In this document: positions 42,501 to 55,623 of the stretch, in pieces
Layout: each line of letters begins with the position of its first letter
How positions within the stretch are numbered: position 1 is the first letter of the stretch
Source of the DNA: Riptortus pedestris
Taxonomy: Eukaryota; Arthropoda; Insecta; Hemiptera; Alydidae
Length of the DNA stretch: 64,000 nucleotides
Assembly: GCA_019009955.1 (NCBI GenBank)
Contig: CM032228.1
Coordinates: 229,189,501 to 229,253,500 of the forward strand
Direction of reading: 5' to 3'
The notes under the pieces: generated by a model
Told to the model about the DNA's origin: nothing
The model's input: only the letters and a program-made list of their open reading frames with translations
Database searches by the model: none
Made by a program: the position numbers and the translations under genes

Positions 42501-45500
42501 AGAGTCATAACAAATTCTTTATGGCTATAATAACAAATTCATTAAGGGTCACATAACAAAGGCTTTAAGACTGTCATGACAAATTCTTTATGGCTATAAT
42601 AACAAATTCATTAAGGGTAACATAACAAATTTTTTATGGGTATAATAAAAAATTCATTAAGGGTAACATAACAAATTCTTTATGGCTATAATAACCAATT
42701 CATTAAGGGTAAAATAAATTCCTTATGGGTAACAGAAATTCTTTAAGGGTAATATAACAAATTCTTTACGGGTGACAAAAAATTGTTTAAGGATAAAATA
42801 ACAAATTCTTTATGGGTAACATAACAAATTCTTAAAGGGTAACATAACAAATTCTTAAAGGGTAACATAACAAATTCTTTAAGGGTAACATAACAAAGGC
42901 TTTAAGAGTGTCATAACAAATTCTTTATGGCTATAATAACAAATTCATTAAGGGTAACATAACAAAGGCTTTAAGAGTGTTATAACAAATTCTTTATGGC
43001 TATAATAAGAAATTTATTAAGGGTCACATAACAAAGGCTTTAAGAGTGTTATAACAAATTCTTTATGGCTATAATAACCAATTCATTAAGGGTCACATAA
43101 CAAAGGCTTTAAGAGTGTTATAACAAATTCTTTATGGCTATAATAAGAAATTTATTAAGGGTCACATAACAAAGGCTTTAAGAGTGTTATAACAAATTCT
43201 TTATGGCTATAATAACCAATTCATTAAGGGTCACATAACAAATTCTTTATGGGTATAATAAAAAATTCATTAAGGGTAACATAACAAATTCTTTATGGCT
43301 ATAATAACCAATTCATTAAGGGTAAAATAAATTCCTTATGAGTAACAGAAATTCTTTAAGGGTGACAAAAAATACTTTAAGGATAAAATAACAATTTCTT
43401 TATGGGTAACATAACAAATTCTTAAAGGGTAACATAACAAATTCTTGAAGGGTAATATAACAAATTCATTAAGGGTCACATAACAAAGGCTTTAAGAGTG
43501 TCATAACAAATTCTTTATGGCTATAATAACAAATTCATTAAGGGTCACATAGCAAAGGCTTTAAGAGTGTCATAACAAATTCTTTATGGCTATAATAACA
43601 AATTCATTAAGGGTCACATAACAAAGGCTTTAAGAGTGTCACAACAAATTCTTTATGGCTATAATAACAAATTCATTAAGGGTAACATAACAAATTCTTT
43701 ATGGGTATAATAAAAAATTCATTAAGGGTAACATAACAAATTCTTTATGGCTATAATAACCAATTCATTAAGGGTCACATAACAAAGGCTTTAAGAGTGT
43801 TATAACAAATTCTTTATGGCTATAATAACCAATTCATTAAGGGTCACATAACAAATGCTTTATGGGTATAATAAAAAATTCATTAAGGGTAACATAACAA
43901 ATTCTTTATGGCTATAATAACCAATTCATTAAGGGTAAAATAAATTCCTTATGGGTAACAGAAATTCTTTAAGTGTAACATAAGAAATTCTTTAAGGGTG
44001 ACAAAAAATACTTTAAGGATAAAATAACAATTTCTTTATGGGTAACATAACAAATTCTTAAAGGGTAACATAACAAATTCTTTAAGGGTAATATAACAAA
44101 TTCATTAAGGGTCACATAACAAAGGCTTTAAGAGTGTCATAACAAATTCTTTATGGCTATAATAACAAATTCATTAAGGGTAACATAACAAAGGCTTTAA
44201 GGGTGTCATAACAAATTCTTTATGGCTATAATAACAAATTCATTAAGGGTAACATAACAAAGGCTTTAAGAGTGTCATAACAAATTCTTTATGGCTATAA
44301 TAACAAATTCATGAAGGGTCACATAACAAAGGCTTTATGAGTGTCATAACAAATTCTTTATGACTATAATAACAAATTCATTAAGGGTCACATAACAAAG
44401 GCTTTAAGAGAGTCATAACAAATTCTTTATGGCTATAATAACAAATTCATTAAGGGTCACATAACAAAGGCTTTAAGACTGTCATGACAAATTCTTTATG
44501 GCTATAATAACAAATTCATTAAGGGTAACATAACAAATTTTTTATGGGTATAATAAAAAATTCATTAAGGGTAACATAACAAATTCTTTATGGCTATAAT
44601 AACCAATTCATTAAGGGTAAAATAAATTCCTTATGGGTAACAGAAATTCTTTAAGTGTAACATAAGAAATTCTTTAAGGGTGACAAAAAATACTTTAAGG
44701 ATAAAATAACAATTCCTTTATGGGTAACATAACAAATTCTTAAAGGGTAACATAACAACTTCAGTATGGTTAACATAACTAATTCATTAAGGGTCACATA
44801 ACAAAGGCTTTAAGAGTGTCATAACAAATTCTTTATGGCTATAATAACAAATTCATTAAGGGTCACATAACAAAGGCTTTAAGAGTGTCATAACAAATTC
44901 TTTATGGTTATAATAACAAATTCATTATGGGTAAAATAACAAATTCTTTATGGCTATAATAAAAAATTCATTAAGGGTAACATAACAAATTCTTTATGGC
45001 TATAATAACCAATTCATTAAGGGTAAAATAAATTCCTTATGAGTAACAGAAATTCTTTAAGGGTGACAAAAAATACTTTAAGGATAAAATAACAATTTCT
45101 TTATGGGTAACATAACAAATTCTTAAAGGGTAACATAACAAATTCTTGAAGGGTAATATAACAAATTCATTAAGGGTCACATAACAAAGGCTTTAAGAGG
45201 GTCATAACAAATTCTTTATGGTTATAATAACAAATTCATTAGGGGTCACATAACAAAGGCTTTAAGGGTGTCATAACAAATTCTTTATGGCTATAATAAC
45301 AAATTCATTAAGGGTCACATAACAAAGGCTTTAAGAGTGTCATGACAAATTCTTTATGGTTATAATAACAAATTCATTATGGGTAAAATAACAAATTCTT
45401 TATGGGTATAATAACAAATTCATTAAGGGTAACATAACAAATTCTTTAAGGGTAACATAACACATTTTTTAAGGGTCACATAACAAAGGCTTTAAGAGTG

Positions 45501-48083
45501 TTATAACAAATTCTTTATGGCTATAATAACCAATTCATTAAGGGTCACATAACAAATTCTTTATGGGTATAATAAAAAATTCATTAAGGGTAACATAACA
45601 AATTCTTTATGGCTATAATAACCAATTCATTAAGGGTAAAATAAATTCCTTATGGGTAACAGAAATCTTTAAGTGTAACATAAGAAATTCTTTAAGGGTG
45701 ACAAAAAATACTTTAAGGATAAAATAACAATTTCTTTATGGGTAACATAACAAATTCTTAAAGGGTAACATAACAAATTCTTGAAGGGTAATATAACAAA
45801 TTCATTAAGGGTCACATAACAAAGGCTTTAAGAGTGTCATACCAAATTCTTTATGGCTATAATAACAAATTCATTAAGGGTATAATAACAAAGGCATTAA
45901 GAGTGTCATAACAAATTCTTTATGGCTATAATAACAAATTCATTAAGGGTCACATAACAAAGGCTTTAAGAGTGTCATAACAAATTCTTTATGGTTATAA
46001 TAACAAATTCATTATGGGTAAAATAACAAATTCTTTATGGGTATAATAACAAATTCATTAAGGGTAACATAACAAATTCTTTATGGCTATAATAACCAAT
46101 TCATTAAGGGTAAAATAAATTCCTTATGAGTAACAGAAATTCTTTAAGGGTGACAAAAAATACTTTAAGGATAAAATAACAATTTCTTTATGGGTAACAT
46201 AACAAATTCTTAAAGGGTAACATAACAAATTCTTGAAGGGTAATATAACAAATTCATTAAGGGTCACATAACAAAGGCTTTAAGAGTGTCATAACAAATT
46301 CTTTATGGTTATAATAACAAATTCATTATGGGTAACATAACAAATTCTTTATGGCTATAATAACAAATTCATTAAGGGTCACATAACAAAGGCTTTAAGA
46401 GTGTCATAACAAATTCTTTATGGCTATAATAACAAATTCATTAAGGGTCACATAACAAAGGCTTTATGGGTATAATAAAAAATTCATTAAGGGTAACATA
46501 ACAAATTCTTTAAGGGTAATATAACAAATTCATTAAGGGTCACATAACAAAGGCTTTAAGAGTGTTATTACAAATTCTTTATGGCTATAATAACAAATTC
46601 ATTAAGGGTAACATAACAAATTCTTTATGGGTATAATAAAAAATTCATTAAGGGTAACATAACAAATTCTTTATGGCTATAATAACCAATTCATTAAGGG
46701 TAAAATAAATTCCTTATGGGTAACAGAAATTCTTTAAGTGTAACATAATAAATTCTTTAAGGGTGACAAAAAATACTTTAAGGATAAAATAACAATTTCT
46801 TCATGGGTAACATAACAAATTCTTAAAGGGTAACATAACATATTCTTTAAGGGTAACTCAACAAATTCTTTAAGGGTCACATAACAAAGGCTTTAAGAGT
46901 GTCATAACAAATTCTTTATGGCTATAATAACAAATTCATTAAGGGTCACATAACAAAGGCTTTAAGAGTGTCATAACAAATTCTTTATGGCTATAATAAC
47001 AAATTCATTAAGGGTCACATAACAAAGGCTTTAAGAGTGTCATAACAAATTCTTTATGGCTATAATAACAAATTCATTAAGGGTCACATAACAAAGGCTT
47101 TAAGAGTGTCACAACAAATTCTTTATGGCTATAATAACAAATTCATTAAGGGTCACATAACAAAGGCTTTATGGGTATAATAACAAATTCATTAAGGGTA
47201 ACATAACAAATTCTTTATGGCTATAATAACCAATTCATTAAGGGTAAAATAAATTCCTTATGGGTAACAGAAATTCTTTAAGTGTAACATAATAAATTCT
47301 TTAAGGGTGACAAAAAATACTTTAAGGATAAAATAACAATTTCTTTATGGGTAACATAACAAATTCTTAAAGGGTAACATAACAAATTCTTTAAGGGTAA
47401 TATAACAAATTCTTTACGGGTGACATAACAAAGGCTTTAAGAGTGTCATAACAAATTCTTTATGGCTATAATAACAAATTCATTAAGGGTCACATAGCAA
47501 AGGCTTTAAGAGTGTCATAACAAATTCTTTATGGCTATAATAACAAATTCATTAAGGGTCACATAACAAAGGCTTTAAGAGTGTCATAACAAATTCTTTA
47601 TGGCTATAATAACAAATTCATTAAGGGTCACATAACAAAGGCTTTAAGAGTGTCATAACAAATTCTTTATGGTTATAATAACAAATTCATTATGGGTAAA
47701 ATAACAAATTCTTTATGGGTATAATAACAAATTCATTAAGGGTAACATAACAAATTCTTTATGGCTATAATAACCAATTCATTAAGGGTAAAATAAATTC
47801 CTTATGGGTAACAGAAATTCTTTAAGTGTAACATAATAAATTCTTTAAGGGTGACAAAAAATACTTTAAGGATAAAATAACAATTTCTTTATGGGTAACA
47901 TAACAAATTCTTAAAGGGTAACATAACAAATTCTTTAAGGGTAACATAACACATTTTTTAAGGGTGACAAAAAATTCTTTAAGGGTAAAATAACAAATTC
48001 TTTATGGATAACTTAACAAATTCTTAAAGGGTAACAACAAATTTTTTAAGGGTAACATAAATTCTTTATGGGTTAAAGTAACA
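39516..48083. repeat. Satellite array of 23-bp monomers with higher-order structure
   Basis: About 8.57 kb, roughly 370 monomers. Typical monomers contain CTTTATGGCTATAATAAC, CATTAAGGGTCACATAAC or GCTTTAAGAGTGTCATAAC, each 23 bp. These three alternate as a 69-bp unit (GGC words at 39718, 39787 and 39856). A larger block, marked by AAATTCCTTATGRGTAACAG, recurs 14 times at about 40220, 40835, 41422, 42030, 42718, 43331, 43943, 44624, 45031, 45643, 46119, 46709, 47253 and 47798. Spacing is about 400-690 bp, so the number of 69-bp triplets varies between blocks. Monomers at both edges are more diverged. No frame above 60 codons occurs: TAA is frequent in all phases. Confidence 0.97.
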
Positions 48084-48764
48084 AGTTTTTTCCTATGACT
48101 ATAATTGCAACCCCCCTTTCTCAAAGAATTCGCAAAAAGTGTATGAATTGATGGTAGCTGAACAAAATGTCCAACTTAATCCCAAGTCTAACTTATGATT
48201 TATTCTGACCACCATTCTTTGATCCATTACTATACATTTCTCTACATTGTTGGTGTTAAGGAATGTAGCAAAACAAATTTGAGACATATTAGTATATTTT
48301 ATCTCATGCAAAACATAATTTTGAGTTATTCATTCTGAATGAGTAAAAATAACGAATTATTCATTGCAAAAAAGCAGATTGAATTATTATTCAATAAAAT
48401 TTTTGTATGTTTATTGTACGTTTATATTCATCGAAAAATGCTCAATACTGGAGTTTTATATCTCACAGTGAGTTTTGATGGATTGAATCTTGTTAAAGTA
48501 AGGAAAATAGATTGTGAAAGAAAAACACATTCATTTACAAAACCTTCATTCCCTTTATAGAGAAAATATTATAAAAGAATTTCGGAAAGTAGGAGTTAGG
48601 TTCAGAGAACTGGGGCGTGAGAACTTTCAACATCTTGAAAGAAATTGGATTGGTTCTAAGTCGTTACCCGCTCCTCCACTGAATCTATTATAATCGATTC
48701 TCTGTGGATATTCAGACGCTACAAGTTTGGAACATATGGTACTTTAATATACCTATACAGTACT
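48084..48764. other. Interval with no recognised feature
   Basis: Two short frames (48099-48311 minus, 48339-48560 plus) have no family resemblance. Family H sequence does not resume on this side of the satellite until 48765. Confidence 0.4.
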
Positions 48765-48842
48765 AGCAGAAATTTTTCTTCAAATGTCCTTCGATCCTAC
48801 CTAGGAGATGACGAAAATGAGGTCCGTTCAAAACTATATATA
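48765..48842 (-). repeat. Family H 3' portion, up to its microsatellite
   Basis: TTTTCTTCAAATGTCCTTCG, CCTAGGAGATGACGAAAATG and GGTCCGTTCAAAACTATATA. Family B starts at once in the AT stretch. The other half of this H copy is at 51091-51440. Confidence 0.85.
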
Positions 48843-49886
48843 AACTAGCTCAGATACCCGGCTTCGCACGGGAATTCATTTGAGGCTGAATGGTGATGGT
48901 ATTTTTTTGGCAAGGCTTTACTTTGCATAATATTTTGACATTTCCCCGTCCCAGAGTTTAGGGTTTATACCCATTGTTTTTTTTTTTGTAAGACTTCACT
49001 GTCCTCCAAATTGTCATATTTCCCGTCTCCTGTGCATTATGCATAGATTTCAGCTATTAAGGACAAAATATTAACATTGATTTGAATTAATTTTTCCCGG
49101 TGAGGTACCTGGTAGTTCATATTGGACAGAATTGTTGAGCATATATATATATTTCTACGCAAATTACTTTAGATATACTGTATATCTCGTTTATAATTTG
49201 GTTACGAAAAAAGTGTATATGACAAAAGTTACTTTAAATAACAAAATAAACATCTTTAGTTATGTGCATATTTGCAGAAAAACCAACAGAAAACGAAATA
49301 CTCCTATTTTTAAATTCAGGCCTTCCTTACAACCCCCACTACTGCCCGTCCCTAGAAATGTTGGTATGGCTTATTATAATGAATACGTTAGAGCTAATAC
49401 ACATGCCGAGTTTTATTTAGTTCGGTTGGGTCTTTTGTCCCAAATAAAATTGTTCACTTCCGCTGTAGGTTTTAGCGTATATCTCGTTTATAAATCGGTA
49501 TATGAAAAAAGTGTATATAACAAAAGTTACTCTAAATAACAAAATAAACAACTTTTGTTATGTTCATATTTGACGAAAAACCAATAGGGAACGAAATATC
49601 GCTATTTTTAATTTCAGGCCTCCCTTATAACCCCCACTCCTGTTCATCTCAGAGAATTTTAATATAGCCTAAAGTCTAAGTTGAGTTAGTACTAATATAC
49701 ATACCAAGTTTCATAAAATTCGGTTCAGCCGTTTATGCGTGAAAAGGTAACAAACAAACAAACAAATAAACAAACAAACAGACACCAAAGAAACAAATTG
49801 CAGTTATGGTGTCTAGGACATGTGAAACGAAAAGTTATCGTGAAATTTCGCGAAAAAAATCAATGTAATTATAAAAATCAATGTTG

Positions 49887-49887
<1 letters not shown>
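48843..49887 (+). mobile_element. Family B element, forward copy
   Basis: Head TAGCTCAGATACCCGGCTTC, modules at about 49180 and 49490, tail GGTTCAGCCGTTTATGCGTG with CAAA repeats, and end near AATCAATGTTGTTATATATA. Confidence 0.88.
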
Positions 49888-49955
<68 letters not shown>

Positions 49956-49957
49956 AA
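49888..49957. repeat. (AT)n microsatellite between two family B tails
   Basis: About 70 bp of AT with one TTT interruption. The two flanking B elements point at it tail to tail. Confidence 0.95.
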
Positions 49958-51035
49958 ATTGTAACCTCTGTCTGTACATTGATTTTTTTCGCGAAATTTC
50001 ACGATAACTTATCGTTTCACATGTCATAGACACCATAACTGCATTTTGTTTCTTTCGTGTATGTTTGTTTGTTTGTTACCTTTTCACGCATAAACGGCTG
50101 AACCGAATTTTATGAAACTTGGTATGTATATTATTACTAACCCAACTTAGACTTTAGGCTATATTAATTTTCTCTGAGGCAAACAGGAGGGGGGGTTATA
50201 AGGAAAGCCTGAAATTAAAAATAGCGATATTTCGTTTTCTATTGGTTTTTCGGCAAATATGCACATAACAAAAGTTGTTTATTTGGTTATTTAGAGTAAC
50301 TTTTGTTATATACACTTTTGTCGTATACCGAAGTTTAAAAGCGTTATACGCTAAAAATTATAGCGGGAGTCAACAATATTATTTGCCAAAAAAGACTCAA
50401 CCGAACTAAATAAAACTCGATATGTGTATTAGCAGTGAGACCTTCATTATAATAAGCCTTACCAACATTTCTATGGACGGGCAGGAGTGGGGGTTATGAG
50501 GGAAGCCTGAAATTAAAAATAGCGATATTTCGTTTCCTATTGGTTTTTCCGCAAATATAAACATAACAAAAGTTGTTTATTTTGTTATTTGGAGCAACGT
50601 TTGTTATATACACTTTTGTCGTATACCTAAGTATAAATGAGTTATACGTTAAAACTTTAGCGGGAGCCAACAATGTTATTGGGCACTAACGGCTGAACCG
50701 AACTTAACAAAGCTCGGTATGTCAATTAGCATTAATTCTTCCATAATTATAAGTTATATTAAAATTTTTAGGTTCGAACGGGAGGGGGGTTAAAAGGGAG
50801 GCCTGAAATAAAAATTCACCATATTTACATGTATAAGAGACGGGAAATATCGAAGACAGTGAAGCCTTATCGAACAAATATTCTATTATTAGCAAATCCA
50901 CGGCAACGACGGGTATTAATCCTAAACACTGGGACGGGTAAATGTCAAAATATTGTGCAATGTAAAGCCTGCTAAAAAATACTATCACCATTCAGCCTCA
51001 AATGAATTCCCGGGCGAAGCCGGGTATCTGAGCTA

Positions 51036-51036
<1 letters not shown>
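49958..51036 (-). mobile_element. Family B element, reverse copy
   Basis: Tail at the left (TGTAACCTCTGTCTGTACAT, CATAAACGGCTGAACCGAAT), two modules (GCGATATTTCG at about 50222 and 50520), and head GAAGCCGGGTATCTGAGCTA at the right. It forms an inverted tail-to-tail pair with 48843-49887. Confidence 0.88.
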
Positions 51037-51093
<57 letters not shown>

Positions 51094-51440
51094 AGTTCAT
51101 TAATGGCCGAAATCCGATTACTGGGAAGGGGAGTTTAGTGCGGAAGAATTCCCAAAATTCCTAATGTCTCCGTTATTATGCTTCGGATCAAAAACTTGTT
51201 TAGAACCAATCTGCCAATTGCAAATGTAATATTCTATAAATGTTGTTATGTGTCGTATTTTCACTATCTTGATTATTAAACCCCCACTCCTACTCATGTC
51301 TTGGTAACAATAGGCTATTATATAATGAACTCTACTTCATTCTAAGCTAACCAACACAGGTATTGGTCTCATTGAACTTTTAATTTTTGAGACAAATGCA
51401 AATTATGTGGCACACGTAGGAAATCTGCTTAGTTTACTCA
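51037..51440 (-). repeat. (AT)n tract and family H remainder
   Basis: The AT tract at 51037-51088 is followed by CAAGTTCATTAATGGCCGAA, TCTCCGTTATTATGCTTCGG, CCCCCACTCCTACTCATGTC and GTAGGAAATCTGCTTAGTTT. This continues the H copy begun at 48765 and interrupted by the two B elements. The extreme 5' terminus is lost. Confidence 0.82.
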
Positions 51441-51449
51441 TTAATTAAT

Positions 51450-52281
51450 TAATATTAAGCGAATAAATACGTGCAATAATAAGAATCCTTCTGACTGGAA
51501 GCATATGAAATGTAAACAAACAGTTCTGCCAACTCCCTACAGGAAAGAAAGACAATGTCTGAATATAACGTATTAATTTGATTGAAAACCATTTACTATA
51601 TCTACTACTGTAATTTATAATGAATCAGAATAATGTTTATTTGAATCAATCAAATTTAAGTAGTATAAAAACTTAAGAAGGGGGAGGGGGGCGTGGGTCA
51701 CCAGAACATATTTGCATCGGTCTCGTATAATAAATGTCTCTTGAAAACAATATTTGGTGTTTAAGCTTCGAATGATGGGGTGTATTACATAATTCAGTAT
51801 TGTTTATGTAACATGAGTAGAAGTGGCGGTTCGCTGAAGGAAGAAAACTGAGAAATGCAAATAACTTGGTTAATATTGAAGATAGGCAATAAACTTACCT
51901 AACAGTATTTATAGCAACTTTAATTTGCAATAAGATTGGTTCTATACAATGTTTTGATCCGACGTATAGTAACGGAGATTTTTCGAATATTCGAAAATCC
52001 TCCCCTCTAAATCCCCCCTCCCCCTTGTCCGATTTCAGCCGTTTGATGAACTTGATCTTTCTTTTTACATAAAACGGATAAATATCGAGTTTTGTAACGA
52101 TTAAACAATAATTGCCACCGCTAGAGCGGTAAGAGACAAATTTATATATATATATATTTTTGAATGGACCTCATTTTCGTCATCTCCTAGGTAGGATCGC
52201 TGGAGATTTGAAGAAAAATTTCAAAAATCGCGTCATGAGTACGACCTCAATAGCTTTTTTCCCTTCAAGGAAATCTGCTAA
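51450..52281 (+). mobile_element. Family H, long form, 5' end truncated
   Basis: Starts within AAGCGAATAAATACGTGC. It has the GGGGGGCGTGGGTCACCAGA block, GTAGAAGTGGCGGTTCGCTG, a short (AT)n at about 52145 and the end AAGGAAATCTGCTAA. Confidence 0.85.
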
Positions 52282-52499
52282 AAACAAATAATACGTATTA
52301 GGATAAAATAAAATGGATCTTGCCGCTGAGGCATTGAGGACAATGGTAGCTGAGGAAGCGTGTAGGAAAGGCGTGACAACATGGCGGCGAGCGGGGCGTG
52401 AATAGTCCAATGGCGATAGGTGGGACAGCCCTCATGATAACGGACCTAACACAGTGATGTAATTTTCAAAAATAACCTTACACCTATGAAATCTCTCTT

Positions 52500-53184
52500 A
52501 TTTGTGTCTGTGATCGCGTCACGCACATTCTAAATGGGTTGAACTCGCCCTTTCTAGAGTTCTTACTCAATTATACTATCTTAGCAATCATACATAAATG
52601 CTAGGCCGTAATCATGAGTATAAGACGGGGAGGGGGGATTAACTGAAGGCACAAAACAAGAAAATACAAATAGCTCACTTAATACTTGAATTACGAAAAA
52701 ACGAATAGAAAACTAATTGTAAAACTTCAAGATTTAACAAGATTAGTTCTATAAAATGTTCACGTCCGACTCATAATAAGAGGTATATTTTAAATTGTCT
52801 ACCCCCTCCCCCGGGAAAACCCCCACTATTCAAGTTCTAATTTCAGTCAATAGTAAATACTATCTTTAGAGTTACACGTTACGGTTAAGTATAGAGTATG
52901 TTAAAAATCAACTACACATTTTCGAGTAATGAACGAGAAATAGTAATTGTTGTCGCCGTGTTTGCATGAAACTCACAAAGTAAAAGTTCAATGAAAACCA
53001 TATTTTGGTGATTAACCTTGGAATGGTGTGGTTCATGATCTGTTAAAAGGCAGGGGCTGAGTTAAATAAGCAGATTTGCAACTAGCGCCACGTTTTTGCA
53101 TTTATCTCAAAAAGGAGAAGTACAATGATAACATTATTTGGTATTTAAGCTTAGAATGAAGTGTTTCAAGAAATTAAAGCTTAA

Positions 53185-53186
<2 letters not shown>
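52500..53186 (+). repeat. Degenerate family H sequence
   Basis: ATCATGAGTATAAGACGGGG, TCTATAAAATGTTCACGTCC, ATAATAAGAGGTATATTTT and GGCAGGGGCTGAGTTAAATA are diverged H words. An H 5' terminus-like word lies near 53047. 52282-52499 is unrecognised. Confidence 0.55.
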
Positions 53187-53230
<44 letters not shown>

Positions 53231-54128
53231 TATATATAAAATTGTAACCTCTGTCTGTACATTGATTTTATTCGCGAAATTTCACGGTAACTTTTCGTTT
53301 CACATGCCATAGACACCATAACTGCATTTTGTTTTTTTGGTGTCTGTTTGTTTGTTTGTTTCTTACCTTTTCACGCATAAACGGCTGAACCGAATTTTAT
53401 GAAACTTGGTATGTATATTACAACTAACCCAACTTAGACTTTAGGCTACATTAATATCTTCTGAGACGAACAGGAGTGGGGGTTATAAGGGAGGCCTGAA
53501 ATTAAAAATAGCGATATTTCGTTTCCCATTGGTTTTTTGGCAATTATGCACATAACAAAAGTTGTTTATTTTGTTATTAGGAGTAACGTTTGTAATATAC
53601 ACTTTTGTCGTATACCTGAGTTATAAGCTTAAAATTTCTGTGGAAGTCAACAATTTTATTTGGCACAAAAAACTCAACCGAACTAAACCTAACTCGGTAT
53701 GTGAATTAGTACTAACGTTTTCCTTATAATAAACCATACTAGCATTTCTATGGACGGGAAGGAGTGGGAGTTATAAGGGAGGCATGAAATTAAAAATAGT
53801 GATATTTCGATTCGTATTGGGGTTTCGGCAAATATGCACATAAGAAAAGTTGTTTATTTGGTTATTTAGAGAAATTTGCTCAACAATTCTTTGGAACCTC
53901 CAGGTACCTGACGGAATTTGGAATCATTAATTCAAATGCATGTTAATATTTTGTGCTTAATAATTCAAATCTATGCATAATGCACAGGAACCGGGAAATA
54001 TGACAGTGAAGTCTTACATAAAAAATTAATTTTATTATTAACAAATCCATAGAAACGACGGGTATTAACCTTAAACACTGGGACGGGTAAATGTCAAAAT
54101 ATTGAGCAAAGTAAAGCCTTGTTGAGCT
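53187..54128 (-). mobile_element. (AT)n tract and family B element truncated at its head
   Basis: The AT tract occupies 53187-53233. The tail is at about 53235-53420 (TGTAACCTCTGTCTGTACAT). Modules follow, then CACTGGGACGGGTAAATG and a cut at GTAAAGCCTTGTTGAGCTAG, which lacks the CCCGGG head box. Confidence 0.85.
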
Positions 54129-54428
54129 AGTTGTTAATATGACGTGAGTTGGAGTGGGCATTTACTGATGCCCAAACACTACAAAATGCATATATTGAAA
54201 TTATTAATCGAAATAGTAAAGAAACGCCGATTGGGGACAAGTACACTTTTAACAAGATCTGACCAGCAATACTTAACAAAAGATGTCTCAGAAGCTCAGA
54301 AAATTCCCAGCAGCATTCATATCCCAGCATGGACGTCTAAACAACGAAATAGCAACAGTATGGAGAATTATGACCCTTTTCAATAAATAATAAATCCTAT
54401 ATTAATCACTGAATGTTCGGTATCTATA
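54129..54428. other. Interval with no recognised feature
   Basis: An 80-codon frame at 54144-54386 shows no known motif. The first 40 bp resemble family H (GAGTTGGAGTGGGCATTTAC). Confidence 0.4.
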
Positions 54429-55240
54429 TTAGCAGATTCCCCTTAAAGGAAATCAACTATTGATGTCGTACTACTGACGGGATTTTCTAAATCTTTCTTC
54501 AAATGACCATCGATCCTACCCAGGAGATGACGAAAATGAGGTCCGTTCAAATCTGTGTATATATGTAAAAAGAAAGATCAAGTTCATCAAATGGCTGACA
54601 TCAGACAAGGGGGAAGAGGGGGTTTAGAGTGGAGGATTTTCGAATATTCGAAAAATCTCCTTTACTATACTTCGAATCGAAAAAATGTATAGTATCGCTC
54701 TTATAGCAAATTAAATGTGCTATAAATATTGTTTTGAACATTTATTACATATCTTGAATATTAACCGAGTTATTTGCATTTCTCATTTTTCAGTCTTCAG
54801 CAAACCGCCACTTCTACTCATGTTACATAAACAATACTGTTTTATGTAATAAACCACAACATTCGAAGATTAAATACCAAATATTGTTTTCAAGAGACAT
54901 TTATTATACGAGACACATGCAAATATGTTCCGGTGAACCCCCCTTCTTAAGTTTTTGGACTACTGAAATTTGATTGATTCAAAAATTAATCTGATTTATT
55001 ATAAATTACAGTACTAGATATAGTAAATAGTTTTCAAATTAATTAATACGTTAATTCAGCCATTGTTTCTTTGTTATATTCTTCTTTGGTTGGTTCTTTT
55101 GTTATATTCTTTCCGGTATGAAGTTGGCAAAACTGTTTACATTTGAGATGCTTCCCGTCAGAAGGTTTCTTATTATCGTTCGTATTTATTCACTTACCAT
55201 AATATTCACGGTGCTGTTGTGTTACCGGTATGTAGATTTA
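54429..55240 (-). mobile_element. Family H, long form, reverse copy without 5' terminus
   Basis: TTAGCAGATTCCCCTTAAAGG at the left, almost no microsatellite (GTGTATATATGT), the long-form block (GGTGAACCCCCCTTCTTAAG) and GCTTCCCGTCAGAAGG near 55150. The final CGTGACGGA is absent. Confidence 0.82.
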
Positions 55241-55249
55241 TCTGTGTAG

Positions 55250-55565
55250 GTTAGCTTAGAATAAAGTAGAGTTCATTATATAATAGCATATTGTTACCAA
55301 GACATGAGTAGGAGTGTGGGTTTAATAATCAAGACAGTGAAAATACGACACATAACAACATTTATAGAAAATTACATTTGCAATAAGATTTAGAAGGCAT
55401 AATAACGGAGACATTATGAATTTTGGAAATTCTTTCCCCACTAAACTCCCCTTCCCAGTAATCGGATTTCGGCCATTAATGAACTTGTTTTTTTTAACGT
55501 AAAAGGATTAAATAACGTGTTTGGTAACGATTGAACTAAAGTTACGACCGCTAGAGTGGTAACAG

Positions 55566-55623
<58 letters not shown>

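Noticed and set aside
39516..48083. CRISPR-like array of short repeats
   Set aside because: There are no unique spacers. Monomers are contiguous and 23 bp, and the setting is a eukaryotic satellite.
39516..48083. Telomere repeat
   Set aside because: TTAAGGGTAAC-type 23-bp units are not TTAGG or TTAGGG arrays, and variants are too diverse.
48099..48560. Possible host gene between the satellite and family B (two frames of about 70 codons)
   Set aside because: Neither has a motif, codon signal or splice context that I can support.
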